A stretch of DNA of 64,000 nt. It comes from FEB-7 sp963698265 (GTDB taxonomy: Bacteria; Pseudomonadota; Gammaproteobacteria; Burkholderiales; Usitatibacteraceae). The notes beneath the pieces were generated by a model, which searched no databases, was not told the origin of the DNA, and saw nothing but the letters and a program-made list of their open reading frames with translations. The position numbers and the translations under genes are program-made. How positions within the stretch are numbered: the first letter of the stretch is position 1; each line of letters begins with the position of its first letter. The DNA lies in the NCBI GenBank assembly GCA_963698265.1, contig CAVOQC010000003.1, positions 186,001-250,000 of the forward strand, written 5' to 3'. Of this stretch, positions 57,506-64,000 are shown one piece after another.

Positions 57506-58558
57506 CTAGCTTCCCATCGCCTGCGCCACGAGGCGCACGAAGCCCGCGGAATGCGCCCCGTCGAGCCAGCGGGCGACGACCACCGTTTCGTGGTCCGGAT
57601 CGATCCACACCAGGTGACCTCCCGCGCCGAACATGAACCAGCTTGCGCGCGGGGCGTCGGCGAACAGGCGCCCGTCGCGATTGAGCCACGTGAGCCACCC
57701 GTAGAACGGTGCGGCCGCGCAGGGCTGGTGCATGCGCTGCACCCACTCGCGGGGAATCAACTGCCGACCGCCGTGCACGCCTTGGTCAAGGAGCAACTGG
57801 CCAATGCGCGCCTGGTCGCGCGCGCTGATCTTGGCGCCGCCGCCCCAGTGCGTGCCGCCGGGGACCGACTGCAGCCGCCGGCCGTCGATCTCGACCCAGG
57901 CGTCGTCGTAGCCCTCCCAGCGGAAATCTTTCCCTCCACCGATCGGCTGAAGAACGGTCTCGAGGAACACCTCCGGCAGCGGCCGCTTGAAGAGGTGAAG
58001 CAGCGCCAGTGAAAGCTGGTTGATGCGGACGTCGTTGTATTCCCAATAGCTGCCCGGCTCGCGAAGCGCGCGAAGCTCTCCCTTCTTGCCCTCGGGCGGC
58101 TTCGGGTCATGGGACACGCGCCGGTAGTGCTCCACCTGCTCGGGCATGCCGAAGCATTCGCCCTGCCATTCGCTGGTCTGGGTGAGCAGGTGCTCCCAGG
58201 TGATCGCGCGGTTGTGCGCGGAATCGAAGCCAATGCCCGGCAGGCGGTCGACTACTCTTTCCGCAGGTTCGAGAAGGCCTCGTGCATGCGCGATGCCAGC
58301 GAGCAACGCGAGGTAAGTCTTCGCAACGCTGAAAGTCTGGTCCGCGCGATCGGGTTCGCCCCAGGAGGCGACTTCCTCGCCGCGCACGCGGATAACGCCG
58401 GATACGCCGCCGCGCGGATGCACCGGCCCGCGCAGGCGGTTGAACGGCGGCGGGTCATCGTGGTGGACGCCCCAATGCGCAGGATCGGCCTCGGGATCGC
58501 GCGGCCACGGGATTTCGTGCGATAGCGCAAAAGCGACTGATTCGTTGAACGGCACCAT
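57506..58558 (-). CDS. Serine hydrolase, beta-lactamase-related family
   Basis: A 350-residue protein of the class C beta-lactamase/DD-peptidase-like family. Catalytic SxxK is Ser77-Val-Ala-Lys80 (FSVAKTYLALLAG) and the YxN motif is SYWEYNDVRIN. No signal peptide is visible, so it is probably a cytoplasmic esterase or peptidase rather than an antibiotic-resistance beta-lactamase. A TATAAT box on the minus strand at 58571-58566 overlaps an upstream in-frame ATG (58567), which suggests translation from ATG 58558 or a nearly leaderless transcript. Confidence 0.82.
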   Translation of the reverse strand: MVPFNESVAFALSHEIPWPRDPEADPAHWGVHHDDPPPFNRLRGPVHPRGGVSGVIRVRGEEVASWGEPDRADQTFSVAKTYLALLAGIAHARGLLEPAERVVDRLPGIGFDSAHNRAITWEHLLTQTSEWQGECFGMPEQVEHYRRVSHDPKPPEGKKGELRALREPGSYWEYNDVRINQLSLALLHLFKRPLPEVFLETVLQPIGGGKDFRWEGYDDAWVEIDGRRLQSVPGGTHWGGGAKISARDQARIGQLLLDQGVHGGRQLIPREWVQRMHQPCAAAPFYGWLTWLNRDGRLFADAPRASWFMFGAGGHLVWIDPDHETVVVARWLDGAHSAGFVRLVAQAMGS

Positions 58559-58565
58559 GACCCTC

Positions 58566-58599
58566 ATTATAGGTATCGACCCGCTCACTCCGTTAAAAT
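58566..58599. promoter_or_regulatory. Two divergent -10-like boxes in the 82-base gap
   Basis: On the minus strand TATAAT (58571-58566) faces the serine hydrolase gene; on the plus strand TAAAAT (58594-58599) faces the FKBP gene 42 bases ahead. No good -35 boxes are seen at 17 bases, so this is a weak call. Confidence 0.35.
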
Positions 58600-58640
58600 C
58601 TCACTATCCATGACCTATACGCCAAGCATCGGGAGGATCC

Positions 58641-58985
58641 ATGACTGAAATGCAGAAGATCGACGTGGTAGTGGGGACGGGCGCCGAGTCGCGCCCCGGA
58701 GCGGTGACGGTGCACTACACGGGGTGGCTGCACGACCCCGCGCAGCCCGACGGCCACGGCAAGAAGTTCGACAGCTCCGTCGACCGCGGCTCGCCCTTCG
58801 ACTTCCGTCTCGGTGCCGGGCAGGTGATCCGGGGCTGGGACGAGGGCGTGGCGGGCATGCGGGTGGGCGGCAAGCGCACGCTCGTGATCCCGCCGGAGAT
58901 GGGATACGGCGCGCGCGGCGCTGGCGGTGTGATCCCGCCCAATGCCACGCTCATCTTCGACGTGGAACTCATCGCCGTTGGCTGA
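58641..58985 (+). CDS. FKBP-type peptidyl-prolyl cis-trans isomerase
   Basis: A 114-residue single-domain FKBP. Active-site pattern: VTVHYTGWLHD, FDSSVDRGSPFDFRLGAGQVIRGWDEGVAGM, KRTLVIPPEMGYGARGAGGVIPPNATLIFDVELI, all typical of FkpA/FKBP12-like enzymes. No signal peptide, so it acts in the cytoplasm in protein folding. Ribosome site GGGAGG lies ahead of ATG 58641. It heads a short plus-strand run with the ferritin-like gene, SelO and GST. Confidence 0.92.
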   Translation: MTEMQKIDVVVGTGAESRPGAVTVHYTGWLHDPAQPDGHGKKFDSSVDRGSPFDFRLGAGQVIRGWDEGVAGMRVGGKRTLVIPPEMGYGARGAGGVIPPNATLIFDVELIAVG

Positions 58986-59074
58986 GGTCCCACACCCGAT
59001 CGCCCGGGATTGCCTTTCATCAAACCCGCTCACGCCCGCGTGAAGGGGCGCGTTGCACCTTAGAGGGAGAAACC

Positions 59075-59623
59075 ATGCCCACCAAACTCGACTACTCCAA
59101 GCTCTCGCTGATGGACGCCCTCGATCTGGCCACGCTGATCGAGATCGAGGCGCACAAGCGCTACATGCAATTCGCCGACCGGCTCGGAAGCCGCACCGAC
59201 GACGACGCCGCGTCCGTGTTCCTGTCGATGGCCGTCAACGAGAAAAAGCACGGTGACCAGATCGCCGAGCGCCGGCACGCCCTCTTCGGCGAGGCAAAAC
59301 CGAATGTCACGCTGGGCGACATCTTCGACGTGGAAGCCCCGGACTTCGGCGCACCCAGCCAGAACATGTCCCCGCTCAAGGCGTACTGGGTGGCGTTGTC
59401 TTCCGAGAAGAAGGCCTTCTCGTTCTACGACAACGCGCTGCGCTACGTGACGCACCCGGAAGTAAAGGCGCTGTTCGAGGAACTGCGCGAGGAAGAGGCC
59501 GAGCACGTCGAGATGGTCGAGAAGATGATCGCGAAGCTTCCGGATTCGGCCAAGGTCGACCTCGAGGATGAGGACGAAGACGCGCTTCCGCACCGGGAAG
59601 GCCGCATCCACCCGGCTTCCTAG
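59075..59623 (+). CDS. Ferritin-like (rubrerythrin-type) diiron protein
   Basis: A 182-residue four-helix protein. Metal-ligand pattern: Glu in TLIEIEAHKRYMQF, Glu56-x-x-His59 (VNEKKHGDQ), Glu in SSEKKAFSFYDN, and EEEAEHVEMVEKMIA at the end. It lacks the rubredoxin domain of rubrerythrin. It may be a peroxide- or oxygen-scavenging diiron protein. The tail (DLEDEDEDALPHREG) is acidic. It precedes SelO by six bases and probably shares its mRNA. Confidence 0.85.
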   Translation: MPTKLDYSKLSLMDALDLATLIEIEAHKRYMQFADRLGSRTDDDAASVFLSMAVNEKKHGDQIAERRHALFGEAKPNVTLGDIFDVEAPDFGAPSQNMSPLKAYWVALSSEKKAFSFYDNALRYVTHPEVKALFEELREEEAEHVEMVEKMIAKLPDSAKVDLEDEDEDALPHREGRIHPAS

Positions 59624-59629
59624 GTTGCA

Positions 59630-61132
59630 GTGACCGCCACCGCGTTCACCTTCGACAACTCGTACGCCCGCGACCTCGAGGGCTTCTACGTCCCCTGGCA
59701 GCCGGCCGTGGCCCCGGAGCCGCGCATCATTTTTCTCAACCGCCCGCTGGCCGAGGAACTGGGGCTTCCGATCGCGTCGATGGACGAAGCTGCGCTTGCC
59801 GCGACCTTCACCGGCAACGCGCTGCCCGAGGGCGCGCAACCCATCGCGCAGGTCTATGCGGGCCACCAGTTCGGCGGATTCTCCCCGCGGCTCGGCGATG
59901 GCCGCGCCCTTCTGCTCGGCGAGGTGATCGACCGGAACAGGCACCGCCGAGACATCGCCTTCAAGGGATCGGGCCGCACGCCGTTTGCGCGCAATGGCGA
60001 CGGCAAGGCCGCGGTGGGGCCGATGCTGCGCGAGGTGCTGATCGGCGAGGCCATGCACGCGCTGGGCATCCCGACCACGCGGGCCCTGGCGGTGGCGGCC
60101 ACGGGCGCACCGGTGGCACGCGAGAAGATGCTGCCGGGTGCCGTCCTCACGCGCATCGCGGCGAGCCACCTCCGCGTGGGCACTTTCCAGTACTTCGCCA
60201 CGAGCGGCGAGGAAGGCGACGTGCGCAAGCTCGCCGAATACACGATCGCCCGCCACTATCCCGAGCTCGCCGGCTCGCCGCGGCCGTTCCTCGCGCTGCT
60301 CGATGCGGTTTCGCAGCGCCAGGCGGCCCTCATCGCGCAGTGGATGAACGTGGGCTTCATCCACGGCGTGATGAACACCGACAACATGGCGCTCTCCGGC
60401 GAGACGATCGACTACGGGCCCTGCGCCTTCATGGAGGCCTACGACCCCGCGACGGTCTTCAGCTCCATCGACCAATACGGCCGCTACGCCTACCGGAACC
60501 AGCCCGACATCGCGCTCTGGAACCTGACGCGCTTTGCAGAGGCGCTGCTGCCCCTGATCGACGACGATCCCGAGCAGGCGGTAGCGATGGTGACGGAGGT
60601 GCTCAACGGCTTCGCGGGTCGCTACCGCACGCATCTGCTGCGCGGGCAACGGGCGAAGCTGGGGCTGGTTCGAGGCGAACCCGCTGATGATGCTGGCGAC
60701 GCTGCACTGGCCGAGGATTGGCTGGCACTCCTGCACGCAGGCAAGGTGGATTTCACGCTGGGGTGGCGGCGGCTGGCGGATACGGCGGGCGGTGACGATT
60801 CGCCGCTGCGAGCCCTATTCGCCGATCCGCGTGCGCTCGGGGATTGGCTCGCGCGCTGGCGGGCGCGGTGCGCGAGCGAGGATGAGGGTACCGCTGCGGC
60901 CGGCTCCGGCCGTGCCGAGACGATGCGGCGCGTGAACCCGATGGTGATCCCGCGCAACCATCGCGTGGAAGAGGCGCTGGCGGCGGCTTCGGACGAGGGT
61001 GATCTTGCGCCGTTCGAACGCTTGCTCGATGCAGTGCGAAAGCCGTTCGATGAGGCGCTCGCGACTTCGCCCTATGCCGAGCCGGCGCCGGTGGAGGTCA
61101 CAGCCTGCTACCAGACGTTCTGCGGAACCTGA
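59630..61132 (+). CDS. selO: SelO family protein AMPylase
   Basis: A 500-residue pseudokinase that transfers AMP to protein hydroxyls, with a role in redox stress. Seen: FTFDNSYARDLEGFYVPW, AQVYAGHQFGGFSPRLGDGRALLLGEV, LKGSGRTPFARNGDGKAAVGPMLREVLIGEAMHALGIPTTRAL in parts (FKGSGRTPF, GDGKAAVGPMLREVLIGEA), HGVMNTDNMALSG and TIDYGPCAFMEAYDP. The C-terminus has ITACYQTFCGT-type end (VTACYQTFCGT) with two Cys; no selenocysteine codon. GTG 59630 is the start. It follows the ferritin-like gene closely and precedes a GST. Confidence 0.93.
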   Translation: MTATAFTFDNSYARDLEGFYVPWQPAVAPEPRIIFLNRPLAEELGLPIASMDEAALAATFTGNALPEGAQPIAQVYAGHQFGGFSPRLGDGRALLLGEVIDRNRHRRDIAFKGSGRTPFARNGDGKAAVGPMLREVLIGEAMHALGIPTTRALAVAATGAPVAREKMLPGAVLTRIAASHLRVGTFQYFATSGEEGDVRKLAEYTIARHYPELAGSPRPFLALLDAVSQRQAALIAQWMNVGFIHGVMNTDNMALSGETIDYGPCAFMEAYDPATVFSSIDQYGRYAYRNQPDIALWNLTRFAEALLPLIDDDPEQAVAMVTEVLNGFAGRYRTHLLRGQRAKLGLVRGEPADDAGDAALAEDWLALLHAGKVDFTLGWRRLADTAGGDDSPLRALFADPRALGDWLARWRARCASEDEGTAAAGSGRAETMRRVNPMVIPRNHRVEEALAAASDEGDLAPFERLLDAVRKPFDEALATSPYAEPAPVEVTACYQTFCGT

Positions 61133-61174
61133 CCAAGCGGCGATAATGATTCGGACACCACACGGACGAGCCCC

Positions 61175-61801
61175 ATGACCATCCAACTGCACGCCTTCGA
61201 CACCCCCAACGGCCGCAAGATCAGCGTGGCACTCGAGGAAATGGGGCTTCCCTACGACGTGACGATCGTCGACATCCGCAAGGGAGATCAGCACGAACCC
61301 GCATTCCTGAAGTTGAGCCCGAACGGAAAGATCCCCGCGATCCTCGATCCGGACGGCCCTGACGGGAAGCCCGTGAGCGTCTTCGAGTCGGGCGCGATCC
61401 TCATCTACCTGGGCGAAAAGACGGGCAAGTTCTGGCCGAAGTCGCTCGCGGCGCGCATCCCGGTGCTGGAGTGGCTCATGTTCCAGCACGGCGGCTTCGG
61501 GCCGGTCCCCGGGCAGGTGCACCACTTCCTGACGGTGGAGAACGAGGCGGACAGGCGCTACGGGCTGGAGCGCTATTCCAAGGAAACGCGGCGGCTCTAT
61601 GGCGTGATGGACCGCCGGCTGGCCGATAGGAAGTATTTCGCGGACGAGCTGTCGATCGCCGACTTCGCAATCCTGGGCTGGGCGTGGCGGCACGAGCGGC
61701 ACAAGGTGGACCTGGCGGACTATCCGAACGTGAAGCGGTGGTACGAGGCAATGATGGCGCGGCCGGGGGTGCAGCGGGGATTCGCCGTCAAGCTCTCCTG
61801 A
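61175..61801 (+). CDS. Glutathione S-transferase family protein, YfcG/Ure2p type
   Basis: A 208-residue protein with an N-terminal thioredoxin-like domain (HAFDTPNGRKISVALEEMGLPYDV, with NGRKIS in the place of the usual active-site Ser/Cys, and FESGAILIYLGEKTG) and C-terminal helical domain (SIADFAILGWAWRHERHKVDL). This subgroup reduces disulfides with glutathione. It fits the redox-stress theme with SelO and the diiron protein just upstream (42-base gap). Confidence 0.88.
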   Translation: MTIQLHAFDTPNGRKISVALEEMGLPYDVTIVDIRKGDQHEPAFLKLSPNGKIPAILDPDGPDGKPVSVFESGAILIYLGEKTGKFWPKSLAARIPVLEWLMFQHGGFGPVPGQVHHFLTVENEADRRYGLERYSKETRRLYGVMDRRLADRKYFADELSIADFAILGWAWRHERHKVDLADYPNVKRWYEAMMARPGVQRGFAVKLS

Positions 61802-61843
61802 GCCGGAACAGGCCGGACGGGAGTTCGCCGCCGTAGCGCGGCT

Positions 61844-62302
61844 TCAGTCGCGGAACTGCACGGCCAGCATCTCGCCTGTCGCGCAGACCTGATCCCCCGC
61901 TTCCAGCGCGAGGGCCACGCGTACCTTCCGCCCGTCGATGCCGAGGAGCCTGCCGCGCACCACGAGCTCCGTGCCGATCGGCGTGGGGCGAAGGTAGTCC
62001 ACCTTGAGCGAAGCGGTGACGAAGCGCATGAAGTCGCCCTCGCCTCCCATCTCGCGGCCCGCGGCGCGGTAGGCGAAGGCCGCGGCCGAGGCCGTGCCGT
62101 GGCAATCGAGGAGAGAAGCCACCATGCCGCCGTACACATGGCCGGGCACGCCGCCGCTGAATTCGGAGGGCACGGTAAAGCGCGCGATGGTCTCCTCGCC
62201 GGCCCAGTGACTCTTCAGGTGCAGGCCGTGTGGATGGCTCCGGCCGCAACCGAAGCAGTGGCTGAAGCGCTCGGGGTAGAAGTCCTGGAAGGCGGTGGGC
62301 AC
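61844..62302 (-). CDS. PaaI-type hot-dog thioesterase
   Basis: A 152-residue single hot-dog thioesterase. Traits: HCFGCGRSHPHGLHLKS (a Cys-rich start seen in some members), GHVYGGMVASLLDCHGTASAAAFA (the catalytic-helix region with Gly-Gly and Asp), SLKVDYLRPTPIGTELVVRGRL. It hydrolyses acyl-CoA or aryl-CoA. Convergent with GST, separated by 42 bases. Confidence 0.88.
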   Translation of the reverse strand: MPTAFQDFYPERFSHCFGCGRSHPHGLHLKSHWAGEETIARFTVPSEFSGGVPGHVYGGMVASLLDCHGTASAAAFAYRAAGREMGGEGDFMRFVTASLKVDYLRPTPIGTELVVRGRLLGIDGRKVRVALALEAGDQVCATGEMLAVQFRD

Positions 62303-62337
62303 TCGGGCTCCGTGAAGTCAGCGTCCTGCGCCCGCGC

Positions 62338-62649
62338 TCAGTCGACGAGGATCTGCTGCGTGGGGTTGTCCACGATCACGGGGCAATCCATGTACGTGAC
62401 CTGCGGCGCCGTGCCGTACTTCCCGGTGACGAAGTCGCGCCAGGCGTCGGTGTAGAGCGCCTCCGCGGCCGCACGGCTCTCCCAGAGGTACACGCCGCCC
62501 GCGGTCATGCCGTCCTCGGAAAGCACGTAGTACTTGCGAACCAGCCCCGGCTGCGCCTGGTAGCGCGGCGCCGTGCTCTGGAAGATAGCCTTGGCCTCGT
62601 CGACCGTGAGGCGCTTGGGCAGGCGGAAGGTGGCGATGGCGGTGATCAT
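62338..62649 (-). CDS. YdhR/ABM-like small monooxygenase-type protein
   Basis: A 103-residue ferredoxin-like dimeric alpha-beta-barrel protein. MITAIATFRLPKRLTVDEAKAIFQST, GLVRKYYVLSEDGMTAGGVYLWESRAAAEALY and YGTAPQVTYMDCPVIVDN are typical of the YdhR-like group. Function of the group is not settled; enzymes like ABM family act on quinols or haem. It is convergent with the 32-residue membrane protein gene. Confidence 0.85.
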   Translation of the reverse strand: MITAIATFRLPKRLTVDEAKAIFQSTAPRYQAQPGLVRKYYVLSEDGMTAGGVYLWESRAAAEALYTDAWRDFVTGKYGTAPQVTYMDCPVIVDNPTQQILVD

Positions 62650-62903
62650 TCGGCTCTCCTGGGACGGTTTGGGTGGGCGGGGCTTGCCGCGTCGTGGCGC
62701 TCGTGGCCGCGCACCGTGTGCGATCTTCGCACCCCAAAACTCTAGCGCATCGTGGAGTTGCAGGGGGCGCAGCGGTTGCGGCCGGGACCGGAATCGGGCA
62801 TTTCAGCCCGCCTTTCCTGCATTTCGTCGCTTTCGGCTCGCGGCAGGGGCGGCGGGTGCCTACAGTGGGCCCATCGACAACGCACCCATTCAAGGAGCCG
62901 ACC

Positions 62904-63002
62904 ATGTTCACCACCCTCTTCGCCATCGCGACCGCCGTCTTCTTCATCGCCGTCGTCGCGGACATCGCGACCACCATCGCCAAGCCGCGCGTTTACGGCT
63001 GA
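62904..63002 (+). CDS. 32-residue single-span membrane microprotein
   Basis: A tiny open frame MFTTLFAIATAVFFIAVVAD... with ribosome site AAGGAG at 62892 and stop at 63000. Residues 4-24 form one hydrophobic span and the end (IAKPRVYG) is short and basic. The strong ribosome site, the hairpin terminator 26 bases after the stop and the span support it as a real small protein. No homologue can be named from the sequence alone. The 254-base stretch before it (62650-62903) shows no other gene. Confidence 0.5.
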   Translation: MFTTLFAIATAVFFIAVVADIATTIAKPRVYG

Positions 63003-63028
63003 ACGATCAGATTCAGCGGCACCAGGAA

Positions 63029-63056
63029 AACGGGCCGGGGAATACCCCGGCCCGTT
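63029..63056 (-). terminator. Perfect 12-base-pair hairpin terminator between convergent genes
   Basis: Arms AACGGGCCGGGG / CCCCGGCCCGTT with an AATA loop. On the minus strand the hairpin is followed by TTTTCC (the AAAA at 63027-63030 reversed), a U-tract for the HigA gene. On the plus strand TTCCCGTT follows, so the microprotein gene may also use it. Confidence 0.7.
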
Positions 63057-63083
63057 CCCGTTGGGTCAACCAAGGCTTGGCGG

Positions 63084-63515
63084 TTACAGGAACACGGCCG
63101 GCGAGACTCCAAAGCGGGTCGCCAGCGCCTTCGCCTGCCGCGCGTTGATCGCGCGCTTCCCGCCCAGGATCTCGCTCACCACGCCCTGCGAGCCGATCTC
63201 GTCGCCGAGATCCGACTGGCGCAGGCCGTTTCGCTTCATGAGGAAATCGAGAACCGATCTGGGCTCCGCCTGGGGAATCCGGACCCGGTCCTCTTCGTAT
63301 CGCGCGATCAACTCGCCGAGAAGGTCCGCGAGCCCCGCCAGCGGATGGTTCTCATCCGAGCCGGCCTCGTCGACCACCTCGTCGAGCAGGGCGACCATGC
63401 GCTGGAATTCCCGGTCGCTGCGGATGACGCCGATGCCCGCGTGTTCCCGCAGTTGCTTCCAGGCCGCGGTGATCTTCCGGAACGAAGCCGGGGAGAGGCC
63501 GGCAGTGGTGTTCAT
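63084..63515 (-). CDS. higA: HigA-type antitoxin, helix-turn-helix protein
   Basis: A 143-residue protein. The N-terminal part (up to about 85) is a helical extension; the C-terminal 55 residues carry the HTH: VLDFLMKRNGLRQSDLGDEIGSQGVVSEILGGKRAINARQAKALATRFG. It should neutralise the HigB toxin and repress the pair. Its ATG overlaps the stop codon of higB by four bases, and higB comes first as usual for HigBA modules. Confidence 0.87.
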   Translation of the reverse strand: MNTTAGLSPASFRKITAAWKQLREHAGIGVIRSDREFQRMVALLDEVVDEAGSDENHPLAGLADLLGELIARYEEDRVRIPQAEPRSVLDFLMKRNGLRQSDLGDEIGSQGVVSEILGGKRAINARQAKALATRFGVSPAVFL

Positions 63516-63796
63516 TCCTTCCTCCAATGGCCGCGGTCGTAATCGTCGTGGGTGAGGACATGGCGGACGAAGACGAGCTGTCGGTTGAAATGGATGGCCG
63601 CGATGAGGCGAAACGGCCCCGCATCGAAGACGTAGAGGCCCTTCACGTAGTCGACCGACCCGAAGGCATTCCGCAACATGTTGAAGTCCCCGAAATGCGA
63701 TGCCGAGATGACCCGGTACCAGGCCGTCAAAGGTGCCCTGGCCGCCGGATGCCCGCGATGGAACTCCTCGATCCGCTTCCTCGTGATGACGCGCAT
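63512..63796 (-). CDS. higB: HigB-type mRNA interferase toxin
   Basis: A 94-residue RelE-fold toxin that would cut mRNA on ribosomes. MRVITRKRIEEFHRGHPAARAPLTAWYRVI and FGSVDYVKGLYVFDAGPFRLIAAIHFNRQLVFVRHVLTHDDYDRGHW are standard HigB/YgjN features, with the Arg/His of RHVLTHDDYDR at the end. Translation is coupled to higA. A promoter with an operator lies 60 bases upstream. Confidence 0.89.
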   Translation of the reverse strand: MRVITRKRIEEFHRGHPAARAPLTAWYRVISASHFGDFNMLRNAFGSVDYVKGLYVFDAGPFRLIAAIHFNRQLVFVRHVLTHDDYDRGHWRKE

Positions 63797-63855
63797 TCGC
63801 CGCCCTTCGGTGGTGTCGCGCCACCATCTTCGCCAGCCAGGCGAGCCGCGGGCCG

Positions 63856-63884
63856 ATTATCTCATTTTGCGATAGCGGATGCAA
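63856..63884 (-). promoter_or_regulatory. higBA promoter
   Basis: On the minus strand a -35 box TTGCAT (63884-63879) and a -10 box GATAAT (63861-63856) are separated by exactly 17 bases. Predicted start of RNA is about 63849, leaving a leader of about 50 bases to the HigB ATG at 63796. Confidence 0.6.
63858..63874. promoter_or_regulatory. Palindromic operator overlapping the higBA -10 box
   Basis: TATCTCATTTTGCGATA is a 17-base palindrome of the form TATCnCA-N3-TGnGATA. It covers the spacer and the -10 box, the usual place for HigA binding and autorepression. Confidence 0.55.
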
Positions 63885-64000
63885 AGGCTTGCGGCTGGCG
63901 GTACGCACCGGGGAGGACAGCGGTGAGCGGTGCAGCCGGCGCGCGCAGCGAATCCATCGCCGCCTCGACCCCGCCCCGGGCGTGCGGCACCCCGGCATCC

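Noticed and set aside
57506..58558. Serine hydrolase as an antibiotic-resistance beta-lactamase
   Set aside because: No signal peptide is visible and the match is only to the broad SxxK / YxN family, which mainly holds esterases and peptidases.
63885..64000. Possible gene end at the right edge
   Set aside because: No frame in the last 116 bases shows a recognisable protein; it is left as unassigned sequence.

Overview
This 64-kb window is a high-GC, gene-dense stretch of a bacterial chromosome. The gene set (MtfA, BLUF protein, SelO, DUF3297, MTH1187 protein, a CHASE/PAS/GAF/GGDEF/EAL protein, TonB receptor, LPS-type O-antigen ligase) points to a Gram-negative, probably betaproteobacterial, heterotroph; that placement is an inference from protein families only. 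I see no rRNA, tRNA, CRISPR array, prophage or insertion sequence, and no gene-free gap longer than 300 bases.

Layout. 1-4.6 kb: a PaaK/CapK-like ligase running off the left edge, then a metal (probably zinc) uptake operon of a small Cys protein, an outer-membrane barrel, an AztC/ZnuA-like binding protein and a membrane permease, with no ATPase gene. 4.6-6.9 kb: a small secreted protein, GTP cyclohydrolase I, a BLUF photoreceptor and a transglutaminase-like protein. 6.9-20.8 kb: one long minus-strand sugar operon (TonB receptor, dehydratase, aldolase, complete ABC importer, GH31 alpha-xylosidase, mutarotase, lactonase, SDR). Together these can take up an oligosaccharide, release a pentose and oxidise it non-phosphorylatively to pyruvate plus an aldehyde. 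21-30 kb: mixed housekeeping genes (thiamine-binding protein, RIO-type kinase, Vgb-like propeller, diheme cytochrome, RlmN, MsbA-like exporter, methyltransferase, MazG-like enzyme). 30.3-33.9 kb: a long protein with a cyanobacterial-type acyl-ACP reductase C-terminal half, divergent from an iron alcohol dehydrogenase; this pair could make fatty aldehydes and alcohols. 33.9-37.8 kb: exported isoaspartyl methyltransferase, TetR/peroxiredoxin pair, class III aminotransferase and a cupin. 37.8-44.7 kb: an unassigned island with SPASM radical SAM, sugar-nucleotide-type epimerase, PhyH dioxygenase, cupin, B12-type radical SAM and O-antigen ligase. 44.9-57.4 kb: cyclic-di-GMP enzyme, MtfA peptidase, flavin oxidase, acetyltransferase, HOT-type iron dehydrogenase, acyl-CoA dehydrogenase, lipoprotein, quinone reductase, cNMP-binding protein. 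57.5-64 kb: serine hydrolase, FKBP, ferritin-like protein, SelO, GST, thioesterase, small proteins and a HigBA toxin-antitoxin pair with a clear promoter and operator.

At least ten otherwise normal genes are broken by one-base shifts. In most cases the shift is explained by one extra base in a run of three or four G or C. I read this mainly as sequence or assembly error, so broken genes are annotated as whole genes with the shift position given. The strongest candidates for new biology are the acyl-reductase/alcohol dehydrogenase pair, the radical SAM-PhyH-ligase island, and the ATPase-less metal uptake operon.
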